From assembly GCF_014174155.1 (NCBI RefSeq), contig NZ_JABEQM010000012.1:1-64000 (forward strand): 64,000 bases of DNA, read 5' to 3'. This document shows positions 42,027 through 51,011 of this stretch, piece by piece (within the stretch, counting starts at the first letter, position 1; every line of letters begins with the position of its first letter). The DNA is from Gluconacetobacter tumulisoli (GTDB lineage Bacteria > Pseudomonadota > Alphaproteobacteria > Acetobacterales > Acetobacteraceae). A program made the position numbers and the translations under genes. Under the pieces are notes generated by a model that was not told where the DNA came from, searched no databases, and worked only from the letters and a program-made list of their open reading frames with translations.

Positions 42027-43559
42027 ATGTTTAGACGCGATCTCGTGAAAGCCGGTGCGGGCGTATCCCTGTTTTCGCTGCTGGGGGGCGTCGCCCGCGC
42101 GGCGGACGCACCTGTCGCAGCGTCCGCCGTCGGGTCATTCGATGACAGCACGGTGCGGCAGATCGCCGAGCATCTGTCCCAGCATCCCTATCGCGCGCCC
42201 GACCAGACCCTGCCGGCAGCGATCGACAATCTTAATTTCGACCAGTACCGCGCGATCGCCTATCGGCCGGAACAGGCGCTGTGGCACGGACAGAACCTGG
42301 AATTCGATGTCGAGTTCTTTCCGCGCGGCTTCCTCTATCGCCCGCGCATCGAAATCTACGAGGTCGTGGACGGCAAGTCGGCGGCGGTGCCGTATACGCC
42401 CGACCTGTTCACCTTCGGCGACCCCAAATTGCGGGTGACGGACGATGTGGGCTTTGCCGGGCTGCGCCTGCGCTACGCCATCAACACCCCCGGGGTGATG
42501 GAGGAATTCTGCGTCTTCCTCGGGGCATCCTATTTCCGCGCGGTGGCCAAGGGCCAGAATTACGGCCTGTCCGCGCGCGGCTTCGCCGACGGCACCGGCA
42601 ACCCGAAGGGCGAGGAATTCGCGCTGTTCCGCGCATACTGGCTGGAAAAGCCGCAGCCGGGTGTCGATTCCGTGGTGGTGCACGCGCTGCTGGACAGCCC
42701 GTCGGTGGCCGGCGCCTTCCGCTTCACCATCCGGCCGGGCGACATGACCACCTTCGACGTGCAGTCCTACCTGTATCCGCGCACCGCGATCGCCGAGTCC
42801 GGCATCGCACCGCTGACCGGCATGTTCTATTTCGACGCCAACGACCGCAACCATGTCGATGACTGGCGCCCCGCCGCCCATGACAGCGAAGCCCTGTCGA
42901 TCTGGACCGGCAGCGACCAGCAATTGTGGCGGCCCCTGCGCAATCCGCAGGACCTGCAATTCTCGGCCTTTTCGGACACGTCGGTCCGCGGGTTCGGCCT
43001 GATGCAGCGCAAGCGCGCCTTCGCCGATTTCGAGGATCTGGCGCTGAACTACGAAAAGCGGCCGTCATTGTGGATCGAACCGATCGGCGACTGGGGCTCC
43101 GGCTCGGTCGACCTGGTGGAAATCCCGACGCCGAACGAGGTCAACGACAACATCGTGTCGTTCTGGCGCCCCAAGGGCGGCCTGGCCGCCGGGCGGGAAT
43201 ATGCCTTCACCTATCGCATGTACTGGGGATGGGACACGCCCTGGCCGACCAAGCTGGCCCGTGTCGCGGCCACCCGCGTCGGCGCGGTGACGGACGACAA
43301 GAGCGCGCGATTCTTCGACATCGATTTCACCGGCGCGCCGTTCGACAACCTGCCTGCGGATGCCAAATTCCACCTGGTGCCCAACAGTTCGGCGGGAACG
43401 ATCCGCAATGTCGTGGTCGAGCCCAACCCCAACATCCATGGCTGGCGCACGACGTTCGAATTCGCCCCCGGCGACGCCAAGATCGCTGAATTGACCTGCG
43501 TCCTCGCCAACGATGCCGGACCTGTTTCCGAGCAATGGACCTATCGATGGACGCCGTAG
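42027..43559 (+). CDS. Periplasmic glucan biosynthesis protein OpgG/OpgD
   Basis: A 510-residue OPG synthesis protein. The leader MFRRDLVKAGAGVSLFSLLGGVARA has the RR-x-L-x-K form of a Tat signal, as in OpgD. The mature part shows the family start FDDSTVRQIAEHLSQHPYRAP, the LNFDQYRAIAYRPEQALW core, the GASYFRAVAKGQNYGLSARG segment, and the C-terminal immunoglobulin-like domain. It acts in the periplasm in forming the beta-1,2-linked glucan. It is followed at once by opgH, with an overlap, so the pair forms the OPG synthesis operon. OpgG and OpgD cannot be separated by sequence alone here. Confidence 0.93.
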   Translation: MFRRDLVKAGAGVSLFSLLGGVARAADAPVAASAVGSFDDSTVRQIAEHLSQHPYRAPDQTLPAAIDNLNFDQYRAIAYRPEQALWHGQNLEFDVEFFPRGFLYRPRIEIYEVVDGKSAAVPYTPDLFTFGDPKLRVTDDVGFAGLRLRYAINTPGVMEEFCVFLGASYFRAVAKGQNYGLSARGFADGTGNPKGEEFALFRAYWLEKPQPGVDSVVVHALLDSPSVAGAFRFTIRPGDMTTFDVQSYLYPRTAIAESGIAPLTGMFYFDANDRNHVDDWRPAAHDSEALSIWTGSDQQLWRPLRNPQDLQFSAFSDTSVRGFGLMQRKRAFADFEDLALNYEKRPSLWIEPIGDWGSGSVDLVEIPTPNEVNDNIVSFWRPKGGLAAGREYAFTYRMYWGWDTPWPTKLARVAATRVGAVTDDKSARFFDIDFTGAPFDNLPADAKFHLVPNSSAGTIRNVVVEPNPNIHGWRTTFEFAPGDAKIAELTCVLANDAGPVSEQWTYRWTP

Positions 43560-45712
43560 AGCACGGCGCGCCGGACACCGTGCGGCCCCCCGGAGCGGGC
43601 GTTTTTCGCGCCCTGCCGGACGAATCGCCCATGAGCATGGAGGTCCAGTCGCTGTCCGCCATGCCGGACACGCACGGGCGCGGCCGCGTGCCGGCCACCG
43701 AACCGCCGATGATCGCGCTGCGGCGGCTGGCGGTCATTGGCTCGGCATGCCTGTTGACCGCCTATGGCGCGTACGAAATGAACCGCGTGCTGAACTCGAT
43801 GGGCGTGTCGATCCTGGGCGTGGTCCTGCTGGTGCTGTTCGTGCTGCTGTTCCAATGGATCGCGCTGGCCTTCACCTCGGCGGTGGGCGGGTTCGTCTCA
43901 CTGCTGCGGCAGGGGGGGCTGGGGCTGGGGGTCTCGCGCGACGGGACCCTGCCTGCGCTGTCCACCCGCACCGCCCTGTTGATGCCGACCTATAACGAAA
44001 GTCCGGGCCGCGTGATGGCCGGCGTGCGGGCGATGTATGACAGCCTGGCGGCGACCGGGCAGCTGGACGCGTTCGATGTCTTCATTCTGTCGGACACCAC
44101 CAACCCGGACATCTGGGTGGAGGAAGAGGCCGCGTTCCTCGCCCTGCGCGACGCCACGGGGGGGCACGACCGGATCTTCTACCGTCGCCGCCCGGTCAAC
44201 ACCGAACGCAAGGCCGGCAACATCGCCGAATGGGTGCGGCGTTTCGGCGGGGCCTATCCGCAGATGGTGACGCTGGATGCCGACAGCCTGATGGCGGGCG
44301 AGGCCGTGGTCCGCATCGCCGCCGCCATGGAACGCCATCCCGGCGTGGCGCTGATCCAGACCCTGCCGGAAATCGTCAATGGCACCACCCTGTTCGCCCG
44401 GATGCAGCAATTTGCCGGTCGCGTCTACGGCCCGCTGATCGCGCACGGCATCGCCTGGTGGCATGGGGCGGAGGGCAATTACTGGGGCCATAACGCCATC
44501 ATCCGCACCCGCGCCTTCGCCGAGCAGGCCGGCCTGCCGCATCTGCCGGGTCGCAAGCCGTTCGGCGGCCACATCCTCAGCCATGATTTCGTCGAGGCCG
44601 CCCTGATGCGGCGCGGGGGCTGGGCGATCCACATGGTGCCGGGCCTGGCCGGATCCTATGAGGAAAGCCCGCCGTCGCTGACCGATATCGCGATTCGCGA
44701 CCGGCGCTGGTGCCAGGGCAATCTGCAGCATGCCAAGGTGGTGCCGACGCGTGGCCTGCACTGGGTCAGCCGCATGCACATGCTGATGGGAATCGGGTCT
44801 TACGTCACCTCGCCAATGTGGCTGGTGTTCCTGCTGGCCGGCATCCTGATCTCGCTGCAATCTCGGTTCGAGAAGCCCGAATATTTCGGCGATACCAAAT
44901 CGCTGTATCCCCATTGGCCGCATGTCGATCCCGAACAGGCGAAATATGTGTTCATCGGCACGATGGCGATCCTGCTGGCGCCCAAGCTGATGGCGTATGT
45001 CGCCCTGCTGTTCGATCGCGCCGCCAGGCAAGGATGCGGGGGCGCCGCGCGGGCGGCGGCGTCGATCCTGGTGGAAACGCTGATCGGCGGGCTGATCGCC
45101 CCGGTGGCGATGCTGATCCAGACCTCGGGCGTACTGTCGATCCTGATGGGCCAGGATTCCGGCTGGAACGCGCAGCGGCGCGACGATGGCGGGGTCCCGT
45201 TCGGCAGCATCGTGCGGTCCTACTGGCGCTATACGCTGTTCGGCCTGGTGCTGGGCGGCTGCGCGTGGAGCGTCTCCATCCCGCTGTTCCTGTGGATGAC
45301 GCCGGTGCTGCTGGGGCTGGCATTCGCCATTCCCCTGGCGGCCCTGACCGGCAGCCGCGACGTGGGCCAGGCCTTCCGCCGTGCCGGCCTTCTGCTGATC
45401 CCCGAGGAAACGTCGCCCCCCGACATCCTGCGCCGCGCGGCGGCGGCCGTCGCCGCATTGCCGCCGGTCGCGCCCGTGGGGGACGCCGCGCATATGCTGC
45501 TGGCCGACCCGGCGCTGATGGCGGCGCATCGCGCCATGCTGCCGCCGCCACGGCGACGGGGGGACCCGATCAATCCGGACCTGCTGGTCGGGTTGGTGAA
45601 GCTGGAAGAAGGCACGGCGCGCGAGGCCGCGATCCAGTCGCTCAGCCGAAGCGAGAAGGCGGCAATCCTGGCCAGCCGCGACGGGCTTGACCGCCTGCGC
45701 GCGCTGACCTGA
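43535..45712 (+). CDS. opgH: Glucan biosynthesis glucosyltransferase H
   Basis: A 725-residue multi-spanning glycosyltransferase (GT2 family). The soluble domain contains TALLMPTYNES, VTLDADSLMAG (the metal DxD-type motif), HDFVEAALM, and the processive QxxRW-type signature RDRRWCQGNLQH. Two transmembrane helices come before it (AVIGSACLLTAYGAYE and LGVVLLVLFVLLFQWIAL) and several follow. It polymerises glucose from UDP-glucose and moves the glucan across the inner membrane. The start overlaps the opgG/opgD end by 25 bases, and a slightly later ATG (MDAVEHG) is possible. With opgC at 34441 this gives synthesis and decoration of OPGs. Confidence 0.93.
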   Translation: MDLSMDAVEHGAPDTVRPPGAGVFRALPDESPMSMEVQSLSAMPDTHGRGRVPATEPPMIALRRLAVIGSACLLTAYGAYEMNRVLNSMGVSILGVVLLVLFVLLFQWIALAFTSAVGGFVSLLRQGGLGLGVSRDGTLPALSTRTALLMPTYNESPGRVMAGVRAMYDSLAATGQLDAFDVFILSDTTNPDIWVEEEAAFLALRDATGGHDRIFYRRRPVNTERKAGNIAEWVRRFGGAYPQMVTLDADSLMAGEAVVRIAAAMERHPGVALIQTLPEIVNGTTLFARMQQFAGRVYGPLIAHGIAWWHGAEGNYWGHNAIIRTRAFAEQAGLPHLPGRKPFGGHILSHDFVEAALMRRGGWAIHMVPGLAGSYEESPPSLTDIAIRDRRWCQGNLQHAKVVPTRGLHWVSRMHMLMGIGSYVTSPMWLVFLLAGILISLQSRFEKPEYFGDTKSLYPHWPHVDPEQAKYVFIGTMAILLAPKLMAYVALLFDRAARQGCGGAARAAASILVETLIGGLIAPVAMLIQTSGVLSILMGQDSGWNAQRRDDGGVPFGSIVRSYWRYTLFGLVLGGCAWSVSIPLFLWMTPVLLGLAFAIPLAALTGSRDVGQAFRRAGLLLIPEETSPPDILRRAAAAVAALPPVAPVGDAAHMLLADPALMAAHRAMLPPPRRRGDPINPDLLVGLVKLEEGTAREAAIQSLSRSEKAAILASRDGLDRLRALT

Positions 45713-45774
45713 CCAACGGGAGACTCCGCCGCAGGGGCGGAAGACCGGGAAAGGCCCCCCGGTACGGCGTGCCG

Positions 45775-46269
45775 TCAGTTCCCGTCGTCGGAACCGCCAC
45801 GGTGCCGGCCATGCCTGCCGCCTTCATCATCGCCCTCCTCGTCGTCGGCCCTGGATCCGGGGGCCGCGGTGCGCAGCACGGCGCAGGCCTTGGCCAGGGC
45901 TGGGGAAGGCGACGTGCCCGCCTTGTCGCACAGGGATTCGGCGTCGGGGGCGCAGGCCTGTCCCGCCGTTTCGAAATCCGTTTCCAGCACGTCGCGGGCG
46001 ACTTCCAGATCCTGGTCCTTGGTGCGGGATTCCTCGGCGGCAACCAGGTCCTGCGTCTTGTGCAGTTCCTTCAGCGCATCCAGGCACGAAGGGCTGGTCG
46101 CGTTGGGGTCGGTCTGCAGGACCCCGACTTCCCTCTGCAACAGGACGGCGCTGGCACGGCTGCCGCCCTCTCCCCCTTCGTCCTGCGCCATCGCCCCGAC
46201 CGGGACCAGGCAGCAGGACAGGAACAGGGCGGCAAGGCGGCTGGGATGTGTAATCGTCACTCTGGGCAT
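45775..46269 (-). CDS. Exported hypothetical protein with acidic/His-rich tail
   Basis: A 164-residue protein with a signal peptide (LAALFLSCCLVPVGAMAQD), a cysteine-containing helical middle (CLDALKELHKTQDLVAAEES, CAPDAESLCDKAG and CAVLRTAAPG: four cysteines) and a C-terminal tail of Asp/Glu/Gly/His/Arg (RADDEEGDDEGGRHGRHRGG). The tail could bind divalent metal ions. I do not recognise the family. It is convergent with opgH. Confidence 0.65.
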   Translation of the reverse strand: MPRVTITHPSRLAALFLSCCLVPVGAMAQDEGGEGGSRASAVLLQREVGVLQTDPNATSPSCLDALKELHKTQDLVAAEESRTKDQDLEVARDVLETDFETAGQACAPDAESLCDKAGTSPSPALAKACAVLRTAAPGSRADDEEGDDEGGRHGRHRGGSDDGN

Positions 46270-46517
46270 TCCACTGGCGCGAAAGCCCCGGGGGCCGGTC
46301 GGACGGATCATTGGATCCCGGACCATCCCCGGGGAGGCGTCGGGTCCATGTGGGGCGACGCCGCGGGTTCTGCCGGACTATGGCAGGAACCGGCCAGCCG
46401 GGAAAGGGCGCCCGGCGCCGGGGTGGGTCGCGCGGGACGAATCGTTACACTTCTTGACGGATGCGCGGTGTTTGCAATGCCGTTCGTGTTCCTGGCGGGG
46501 TTCATGGCGCCTCGGCA

Positions 46518-46958
46518 TCAAGGGGCGTCGGGATTGTTTGCGGTATAGGACCGGTTCAGCAGGGCCTGGATCCTGACGTCGGGCGTGCCCAGCCAGCTTT
46601 GCACGAACGGCTGCCGCTCATCGGGGCGGACATGCAGCAGGCCCCATGCCGCCGCGCCCCCTGGGGCGAAGACGATGTCCAGCTGGTTGTTCGCGCAATC
46701 ATGCGGCTTGCACAGATGGCCGATCGTGTAGGTCTGCCCATCCATCGTGACCTGCGTGCTGGGGGCCGACGTGGCGTGTCCCCGTCGGATCCAGTCCGGA
46801 TAGCGCACCATGGCGGCGTACGCCTGCCGATAGGGCGCCGACAGCAGAAGGTCCGACGTCTGGGGTTCGGCGGCGCCGGCCACCGCCGGAAGGGACATTC
46901 CCAGAAGCGCCAGCAGGGATGGCAGGGCGGACAGGCAGCGGGCAGGCGGACGGGTCAT
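46518..46958 (-). CDS. Ivy family lysozyme inhibitor
   Basis: A 146-residue protein with a signal peptide (LSALPSLLALLGMSLPAVAGAA). The mature domain has YPDWIRRGHATSAPSTQVTM and the diagnostic loop CKPHDC (C83-K-P-H-D-C88) before NNQLDIVFAPGGAAAWGLL. In E. coli Ivy the CKPHDC loop plugs the active site of C-type lysozyme. It should protect the periplasmic cell wall against host or competitor lysozyme. Plant- or insect-associated habitats would give such an inhibitor a use. The start is chosen by the AGGAGAGGAA upstream and the good signal peptide. Confidence 0.85.
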   Translation of the reverse strand: MTRPPARCLSALPSLLALLGMSLPAVAGAAEPQTSDLLLSAPYRQAYAAMVRYPDWIRRGHATSAPSTQVTMDGQTYTIGHLCKPHDCANNQLDIVFAPGGAAAWGLLHVRPDERQPFVQSWLGTPDVRIQALLNRSYTANNPDAP

Positions 46959-47058
46959 GGCGTTTTCATTTCCTCTCCTGTTTCCGGGGGGGGGCGCCGG
47001 CAGGGACGGGCAGCCCGCGGACCGGACCCGGCCCGCGTGATGGAATCGGCTCTTCGTC

Positions 47059-47364
47059 ATGAAACCGATCTGGTCTAGAACGGCCGACATGCAGTTTCGT
47101 CCCAACGCTCGGTCCGGCATGCCGGATCTGCCGAAGCCCCGTGCGCTGAAGCTCGGCATCCTTGCCGGCCTCGCGGTTCTGTACGTCGTCCTGTTCTGGG
47201 GGCTGACGCGGCCTGCCCCCGTTCATCACGCGACGGGACTGACGGCCATTCCGGTCGCCGTCGTGAAGACCGTACGGCCAACGCCGCCCGCGCCCCCCAT
47301 CAACGTTCCGCTGGTCACTCCCCAACCGGTGGTGATCCCGCCGCCGACGCTGGTGGTCCGATAG
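47059..47364 (+). CDS. Small membrane-anchored proline-rich protein
   Basis: A 101-residue product with a basic N-terminus, a single helix (LKLGILAGLAVLYVVLFWGL) and a periplasmic tail made of Pro/Val/Thr (TPPAPPINVPLVTPQPVVIP). No family is recognised. It resembles small TonB-like or linker proteins, but there is no TonB C-terminal domain. The start could be 30 bases later (MQFRPNARS). The coding evidence is the hydrophobic pattern and the absence of better frames. Confidence 0.5.
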   Translation: MKPIWSRTADMQFRPNARSGMPDLPKPRALKLGILAGLAVLYVVLFWGLTRPAPVHHATGLTAIPVAVVKTVRPTPPAPPINVPLVTPQPVVIPPPTLVVR

Positions 47365-47390
47365 GGCGGCCGCGGGACAATCGCCATCCG

Positions 47391-47858
47391 TCAATCCGGT
47401 GTCTGGCAGACATCCACCCATTCGGCGCCGGTCAGGCTGGCCAGGCGTTCGGGCGACAGGCGAACCGCGCTGTTGATGGCGCCGGCGGCGGGAATCACCT
47501 CGTCGAAGGCGCGCAGCGAGATGTCGCAATAGACCGGCAGGGCGCTCTTCAGCCCGAACGGACAGACCCCGCCGACCGGATGACCGGTCAGTTCCTCGAC
47601 ATCCCCACGATCCAGCATGCGGGGCTTCTGTCCGAACACCGCCTTGCTCTTGCGATTGTCCAGCCGCGCGGTGCCAGCCGCGACGACCAGCACCACCTGG
47701 TCGCCCAGGCGCAGGGAAATCGTCTTGGCGATCTGATCCGGCGCGGTGCCGTGCGCGGCGGCGGCCTCGGTCACCGTGGCGGTGGATACCGGCAATTCGA
47801 CGATCGCGAGGTCGGGCGCATGCGTGCCCAGGAAGGCACGGACCGAATCCAGGCTCAT
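47391..47858 (-). CDS. YbaK/EbsC-type Cys-tRNA(Pro)/aminoacyl-tRNA deacylase
   Basis: A 155-residue cytosolic editing-domain protein. The family catalytic lysine is in DQIAKTISLR (K45), followed by VVLVVAAGTARLDN, the GHPVGGVCPFG loop and the C-terminal LSPERLASLTGAEWVDV. It hydrolyses mis-acylated tRNAs or related thioesters. Length and motif order match YbaK. The start is the ATG of MSLDSVRAFLG; an upstream TTG start is less likely. Confidence 0.88.
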   Translation of the reverse strand: MSLDSVRAFLGTHAPDLAIVELPVSTATVTEAAAAHGTAPDQIAKTISLRLGDQVVLVVAAGTARLDNRKSKAVFGQKPRMLDRGDVEELTGHPVGGVCPFGLKSALPVYCDISLRAFDEVIPAAGAINSAVRLSPERLASLTGAEWVDVCQTPD

Positions 47859-48030
47859 CGGCCGGCGTGTGGGCAAAGGGCGGACGAACGGGCGGGCATG
47901 GCGGTCTCCTGGATCCTGCGGGGACGAGCCGGACCACGGCCCGGTCGGGGCATCATGGCCGCGTGGGCGATCGGTGTCACGACCGAGGGTGACACGACCC
48001 CGGTGTCACCCGGGCCGGGCACGAACGGCG

Positions 48031-49242
48031 TCACCCCGCGCGCGCGGGTGCCCTTCCGCCGAACAGGCGGAACATCGGCCCGGTCAACAGGGTGGAGATC
48101 ACTGCCAGCAGCATCAACGACGCATAGGCGAAGTCCGAGACCATGCCCCGCTGGTGCAGGATGGTCGCCGCGACGATTTCCATCAGCCCCTTGCATTGCA
48201 GCAGCGCGCCGACTGCCAGTTTCTGCCGTCCCGTCAGGTGTGGCGCCGGGGGATACAGCGCCGCGGCCGCCAGTTTGGTCGTGATCGACACCACCACCAG
48301 CAGCAGGGACGCCAGCACCGACGGGAAGGTCAGGGCGTGGCCGTTGATATGCATGCCGCTATGGCCGAAGAACAGCGGTGCCAGCCAGATCAGCGACAAG
48401 GTGCCTACCTGTTCCACCGGCAGGCGGCGTACCCATCGCGGCGGCATCAACGCGCCGGCGACATAGGCGCCGATCAGTTCGTGCAGGCCCAGCTGCATGC
48501 TGGCCCACGATCCCGCCGCCAGCCACACCGGCAGGACCATCCAGATCAGCCACAGGGACGGATGCCGCACCCTTCGCGTCGCCCAGCCGCTGATCGCCAC
48601 CATCGCGCCCAGCAGGATGACCGCCCCGAACTGCGCGGCATGCCAGCCGTGCAGGGCGGACGCCCCGTCCGCCGCGAATTGCAGTGTCGCCAGGCCGGTC
48701 CAGAGCGCCAGGTCGTCCACCACCGCCAGCCGCAGCGCCAATTGCCCGATGGGCCGGTCGGCGGGGGTGAGTTCGCGGACGATGCCGATCAGCACCGGCA
48801 GGGCGCTGACCGCGATGCACAGCCCGACGGACATGGCGCCGATCCAGTCATGGCCATCGGGCGTCCGCCACTCCGGCAGAGGCATCAGCACGGCATGCAC
48901 CAGTAGGGTACCCACGGTGAACGGGATGGCCAGGGCCACCAGCGCGCTGCCCAGCAGGCGCGGCAGCGTGGTGGCCGGAAGGACGGGGACCTCATTCGGG
49001 TCTTCGCCGGGGTGCTGCCACATTTCCAGGCCGGCGGTGAAGGCCAGGATCAGGACCGCGATCCAGCCGATCGCATCGCCGGTGGCCGAGGGGATACCCA
49101 GCCGGGCGACGGGCCACTGCGTAAGGGCCAGCAGGATGCCGACGATGATCGGCAGAACCGCGATCGGAATGACCCGTCCCAGCAGGCGCCAGGCCAGCCA
49201 CGGCACCAGGACGAACAGGCCCACATCCGCGATCAATCCCAT
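48031..49242 (-). CDS. Cation:proton antiporter (CPA2-type sodium/hydrogen exchanger)
   Basis: A 403-residue membrane protein with about twelve hydrophobic segments. The first helix is GLIADVGLFVLVPWLAWRLLG, the second is VIPIAVLPIIVGILLAL, and ILAFTAGLEMW and ALRLAVVDDLALWTGL correspond to the acidic-residue helices of CPA2 exchangers (adjacent DD in the ion site). No C-terminal TrkA domain is present. It exchanges Na+ or K+ for protons and may give acid or salt tolerance. It diverges from the SDR gene across an AT-rich region. Confidence 0.85.
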   Translation of the reverse strand: MGLIADVGLFVLVPWLAWRLLGRVIPIAVLPIIVGILLALTQWPVARLGIPSATGDAIGWIAVLILAFTAGLEMWQHPGEDPNEVPVLPATTLPRLLGSALVALAIPFTVGTLLVHAVLMPLPEWRTPDGHDWIGAMSVGLCIAVSALPVLIGIVRELTPADRPIGQLALRLAVVDDLALWTGLATLQFAADGASALHGWHAAQFGAVILLGAMVAISGWATRRVRHPSLWLIWMVLPVWLAAGSWASMQLGLHELIGAYVAGALMPPRWVRRLPVEQVGTLSLIWLAPLFFGHSGMHINGHALTFPSVLASLLLVVVSITTKLAAAALYPPAPHLTGRQKLAVGALLQCKGLMEIVAATILHQRGMVSDFAYASLMLLAVISTLLTGPMFRLFGGRAPARAG

Positions 49243-49463
49243 GCTGTTCTCTGTCCTTCTGCTCTGTCGTCGGTCGGATGTAATATATACATAATTTGGA
49301 TATATGAAATTTTTCACGAGGACAAAAACTAATGAGCTGATTTTACTCCATTATTATTGGAAAAGAATCTGGTGGCGATTTGTCCTGGAGCCGTCGCGCG
49401 GCTACCCCGGAAACCGGAATGGCGTCGCGGGCGTCGTCCGGCAACAACCCGAGGGAGAATAGC
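49243..49463. promoter_or_regulatory. AT-rich divergent region between antiporter and SDR genes
   Basis: The stretch from about 49275 to 49372 is very AT-rich for this genome, with AATATATACATAATTTGG, GATATATGAAATTTTTCACG and ACTCCATTATTATTGGAAAA. TTTCATATATCC is a candidate -10/-35 neighbourhood for the antiporter. It is likely the divergent promoter region of the two genes, but no clear operator was assigned. Confidence 0.5.
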
Positions 49464-50195
49464 ATGACACAGCGCGTGGCCATCGTTACCGGAGGCAGCC
49501 GGGGCATCGGGGCGGGAATCGCCGTGAAACTGGCGGCGGACGGGTTTGATGTCGTCATCAGCTATGCCCGGGATGCCGATGCGGCGGCCCGGGTCGTCGC
49601 CGACATTGCGGCCCAGGGACGGCGGGGTATCGCAGTCCAGGCGGACAGTGGCCGGGTCGAGGATAATTGCGCCCTGATCGCGCGGGCCGTTGCCGAATTC
49701 GGGCGGCTCGACGTGCTGGTCTGCAATGCCGGCACCTACCCCTATGCAGGGGTCGAGGCGATGACGGTCGAGCAGGTATCCCGCACATTGGACCTGAACG
49801 TGCGCGGCGTGATGCTGGAGGCGATCGAGGCCGCGCGCCATATGGGGACGGGGGGCCGGATGATCTTCATCGGATCCGCCTTCGCCGAGCGTGTGCCCTT
49901 CGCCAATATCTCGCTCTACGCCGCGACGAAGGCCGCGCTGGCCGGGTTCGCGCGGGGCCTGGCCCGGGATCTGGGACCCCGGGGCATCACCGTCAACGTG
50001 GTCAATCCCGGCCCCATCGACACCGACCTGAACCCGGCGGATGGCGCGGGCGCGGACCTGATCCGTGGTTTCATGGCCCTGCCGCATTACGGGACGACCG
50101 GCGACATCGCGGATTTCGTGTCGTATCTGGCCAGCGAGAAGGCGGGCTTCATCACCGGAACGGCGCTGACCGTCGATGGCGGCCTGACGGCCTGA
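49464..50195 (+). CDS. SDR family oxidoreductase
   Basis: A 243-residue short-chain dehydrogenase. The cofactor motif is TGGSRGIGAGIA, then DVLVCNAGT (the NAG motif), the catalytic residues are the S of IFIGSAFAERVP and SLYAATKAALAG (YxxxK), and PGPIDTDLN follows. It is similar to FabG-type 3-oxoacyl-reductases and glucose dehydrogenases, but the substrate is unknown. The start is chosen by the GAGGGAGAATAGC upstream. A family A repeat follows the gene. Confidence 0.9.
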   Translation: MTQRVAIVTGGSRGIGAGIAVKLAADGFDVVISYARDADAAARVVADIAAQGRRGIAVQADSGRVEDNCALIARAVAEFGRLDVLVCNAGTYPYAGVEAMTVEQVSRTLDLNVRGVMLEAIEAARHMGTGGRMIFIGSAFAERVPFANISLYAATKAALAGFARGLARDLGPRGITVNVVNPGPIDTDLNPADGAGADLIRGFMALPHYGTTGDIADFVSYLASEKAGFITGTALTVDGGLTA

Positions 50196-50210
50196 ATGCA
50201 TCTGGGATGC

Positions 50211-50262
50211 AGTTTGCCGGCGATCCGGCGCGCGTGTCCTGTGCTTCGGTAATGGGAAGCAC
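50211..50262 (+). repeat. Family A repeat copy
   Basis: The best-preserved copy: GTTTGCCGGCGATCCGGCG followed by CGCGTGTCCTGTGCTTCGGT. It lies 15 bases after the SDR gene stop. The copy at 16655-16700 matches it closely over about 45 bases, including the bases just upstream. Confidence 0.75.
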
Positions 50263-50484
50263 ACGCCGGACATGCCGCGCGGCATGCACGCTCGCTGGGT
50301 AAGCGGCGGTTCGAACGCGCCCGGTTTTCAGGCTGGTTCCATCGGGGCGAGACGCTTTCGATCTGTGCGCCTGACCGGCCGGGGCGACCCATGCGGCTGG
50401 CCCGGTTCTGCCATACGGTGGACCTATTGTCGCCACGACGGCATGGTCCGATCCGATATCGACACTGAACGGAAGCCTTATACG

Positions 50485-50889
50485 ATGACGTCCCGGACCT
50501 CTCTTTTTGCCCTGACCCTGGCCGGCCTTATTGCCGGCGCGTCCTTCGTGACGGCCGGCGCGCGCGCCGCGTCGGCGGATGCGACCTGCGCCCGGAACAG
50601 CACGACGCCCAGCTGGGACGTCGCCGGTCGCCTGTCCCAGCGCGAGAACTGCCTGAACAACCGGGCGCAGGCCTATCGCGACGGGGCGACCCAAGGCGCG
50701 CAGCAGCGTGTCCAGGGCGTGCAGCAGCAGGTTCGCAATGGCCGCGAGGCGGTCAGCGACGCCCGCGCCCTGCCGGGCCAGCAGCTGAACCGCCTGCAGG
50801 ACGCCGGTACTGCCGGACGCAGCCAGCTGAACGCGCTGGGTCAGACCAGCCGCGCCAATGCCGCCAACATGCTGACCGGCGGTCTCTGA
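50485..50889 (+). CDS. Exported hypothetical protein, glutamine/asparagine-rich
   Basis: A 134-residue protein with a signal peptide (LFALTLAGLIAGASFVTAGARAAS). The mature part has one cysteine pair (ATCARN and NCLNN) and is otherwise rich in Gln/Arg/Asn with helical repeats (AQQRVQGVQQQVRNGREAV and LPGQQLNRLQDAGTAGRSQLN). No family is recognised. It may be periplasmic. Start at the ATG preceded by GGAAGCCTTATACG. Confidence 0.65.
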   Translation: MTSRTSLFALTLAGLIAGASFVTAGARAASADATCARNSTTPSWDVAGRLSQRENCLNNRAQAYRDGATQGAQQRVQGVQQQVRNGREAVSDARALPGQQLNRLQDAGTAGRSQLNALGQTSRANAANMLTGGL

Positions 50890-50927
50890 CGCCAGCCGGC
50901 GTTTTGAAACGGCAGTGATCGGGAGAC

Positions 50928-50966
50928 GGGGCCCCAGGCCCGGTGGGTTCGGACAACGCCCGACCA
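50928..50966 (+). repeat. Family B stem-loop doublet, copy 4
   Basis: Degenerate doublet GGGGCCCCAGGCCCGGTGGG and TTCGGACAACGCCCGA, between the exported protein gene and the helicase gene, directly before the 18-bp hairpin. Confidence 0.5.
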
Positions 50967-50971
50967 ACTGT

Positions 50972-51010
50972 CCTCTCATCGGGCCGGGGTAACCCCGGCC
51001 CGATGAGAGG
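50972..51010. terminator. Perfect 18-bp hairpin at the helicase 3' end
   Basis: CCTCTCATCGGGCCGGGG pairs fully with CCCCGGCCCGATGAGAGG around a TAA loop. It sits one base past the helicase stop on the minus strand and about 80 bases past the end of the convergent exported-protein gene, so it can serve both. No T-tract is present. Confidence 0.7.
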
Positions 51011-51011
51011 A

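Noticed and set aside
43898-45529. Long minus-strand frame opposite opgH
   Set aside because: Antisense shadow without motifs. The plus-strand glucosyltransferase reading is unambiguous.
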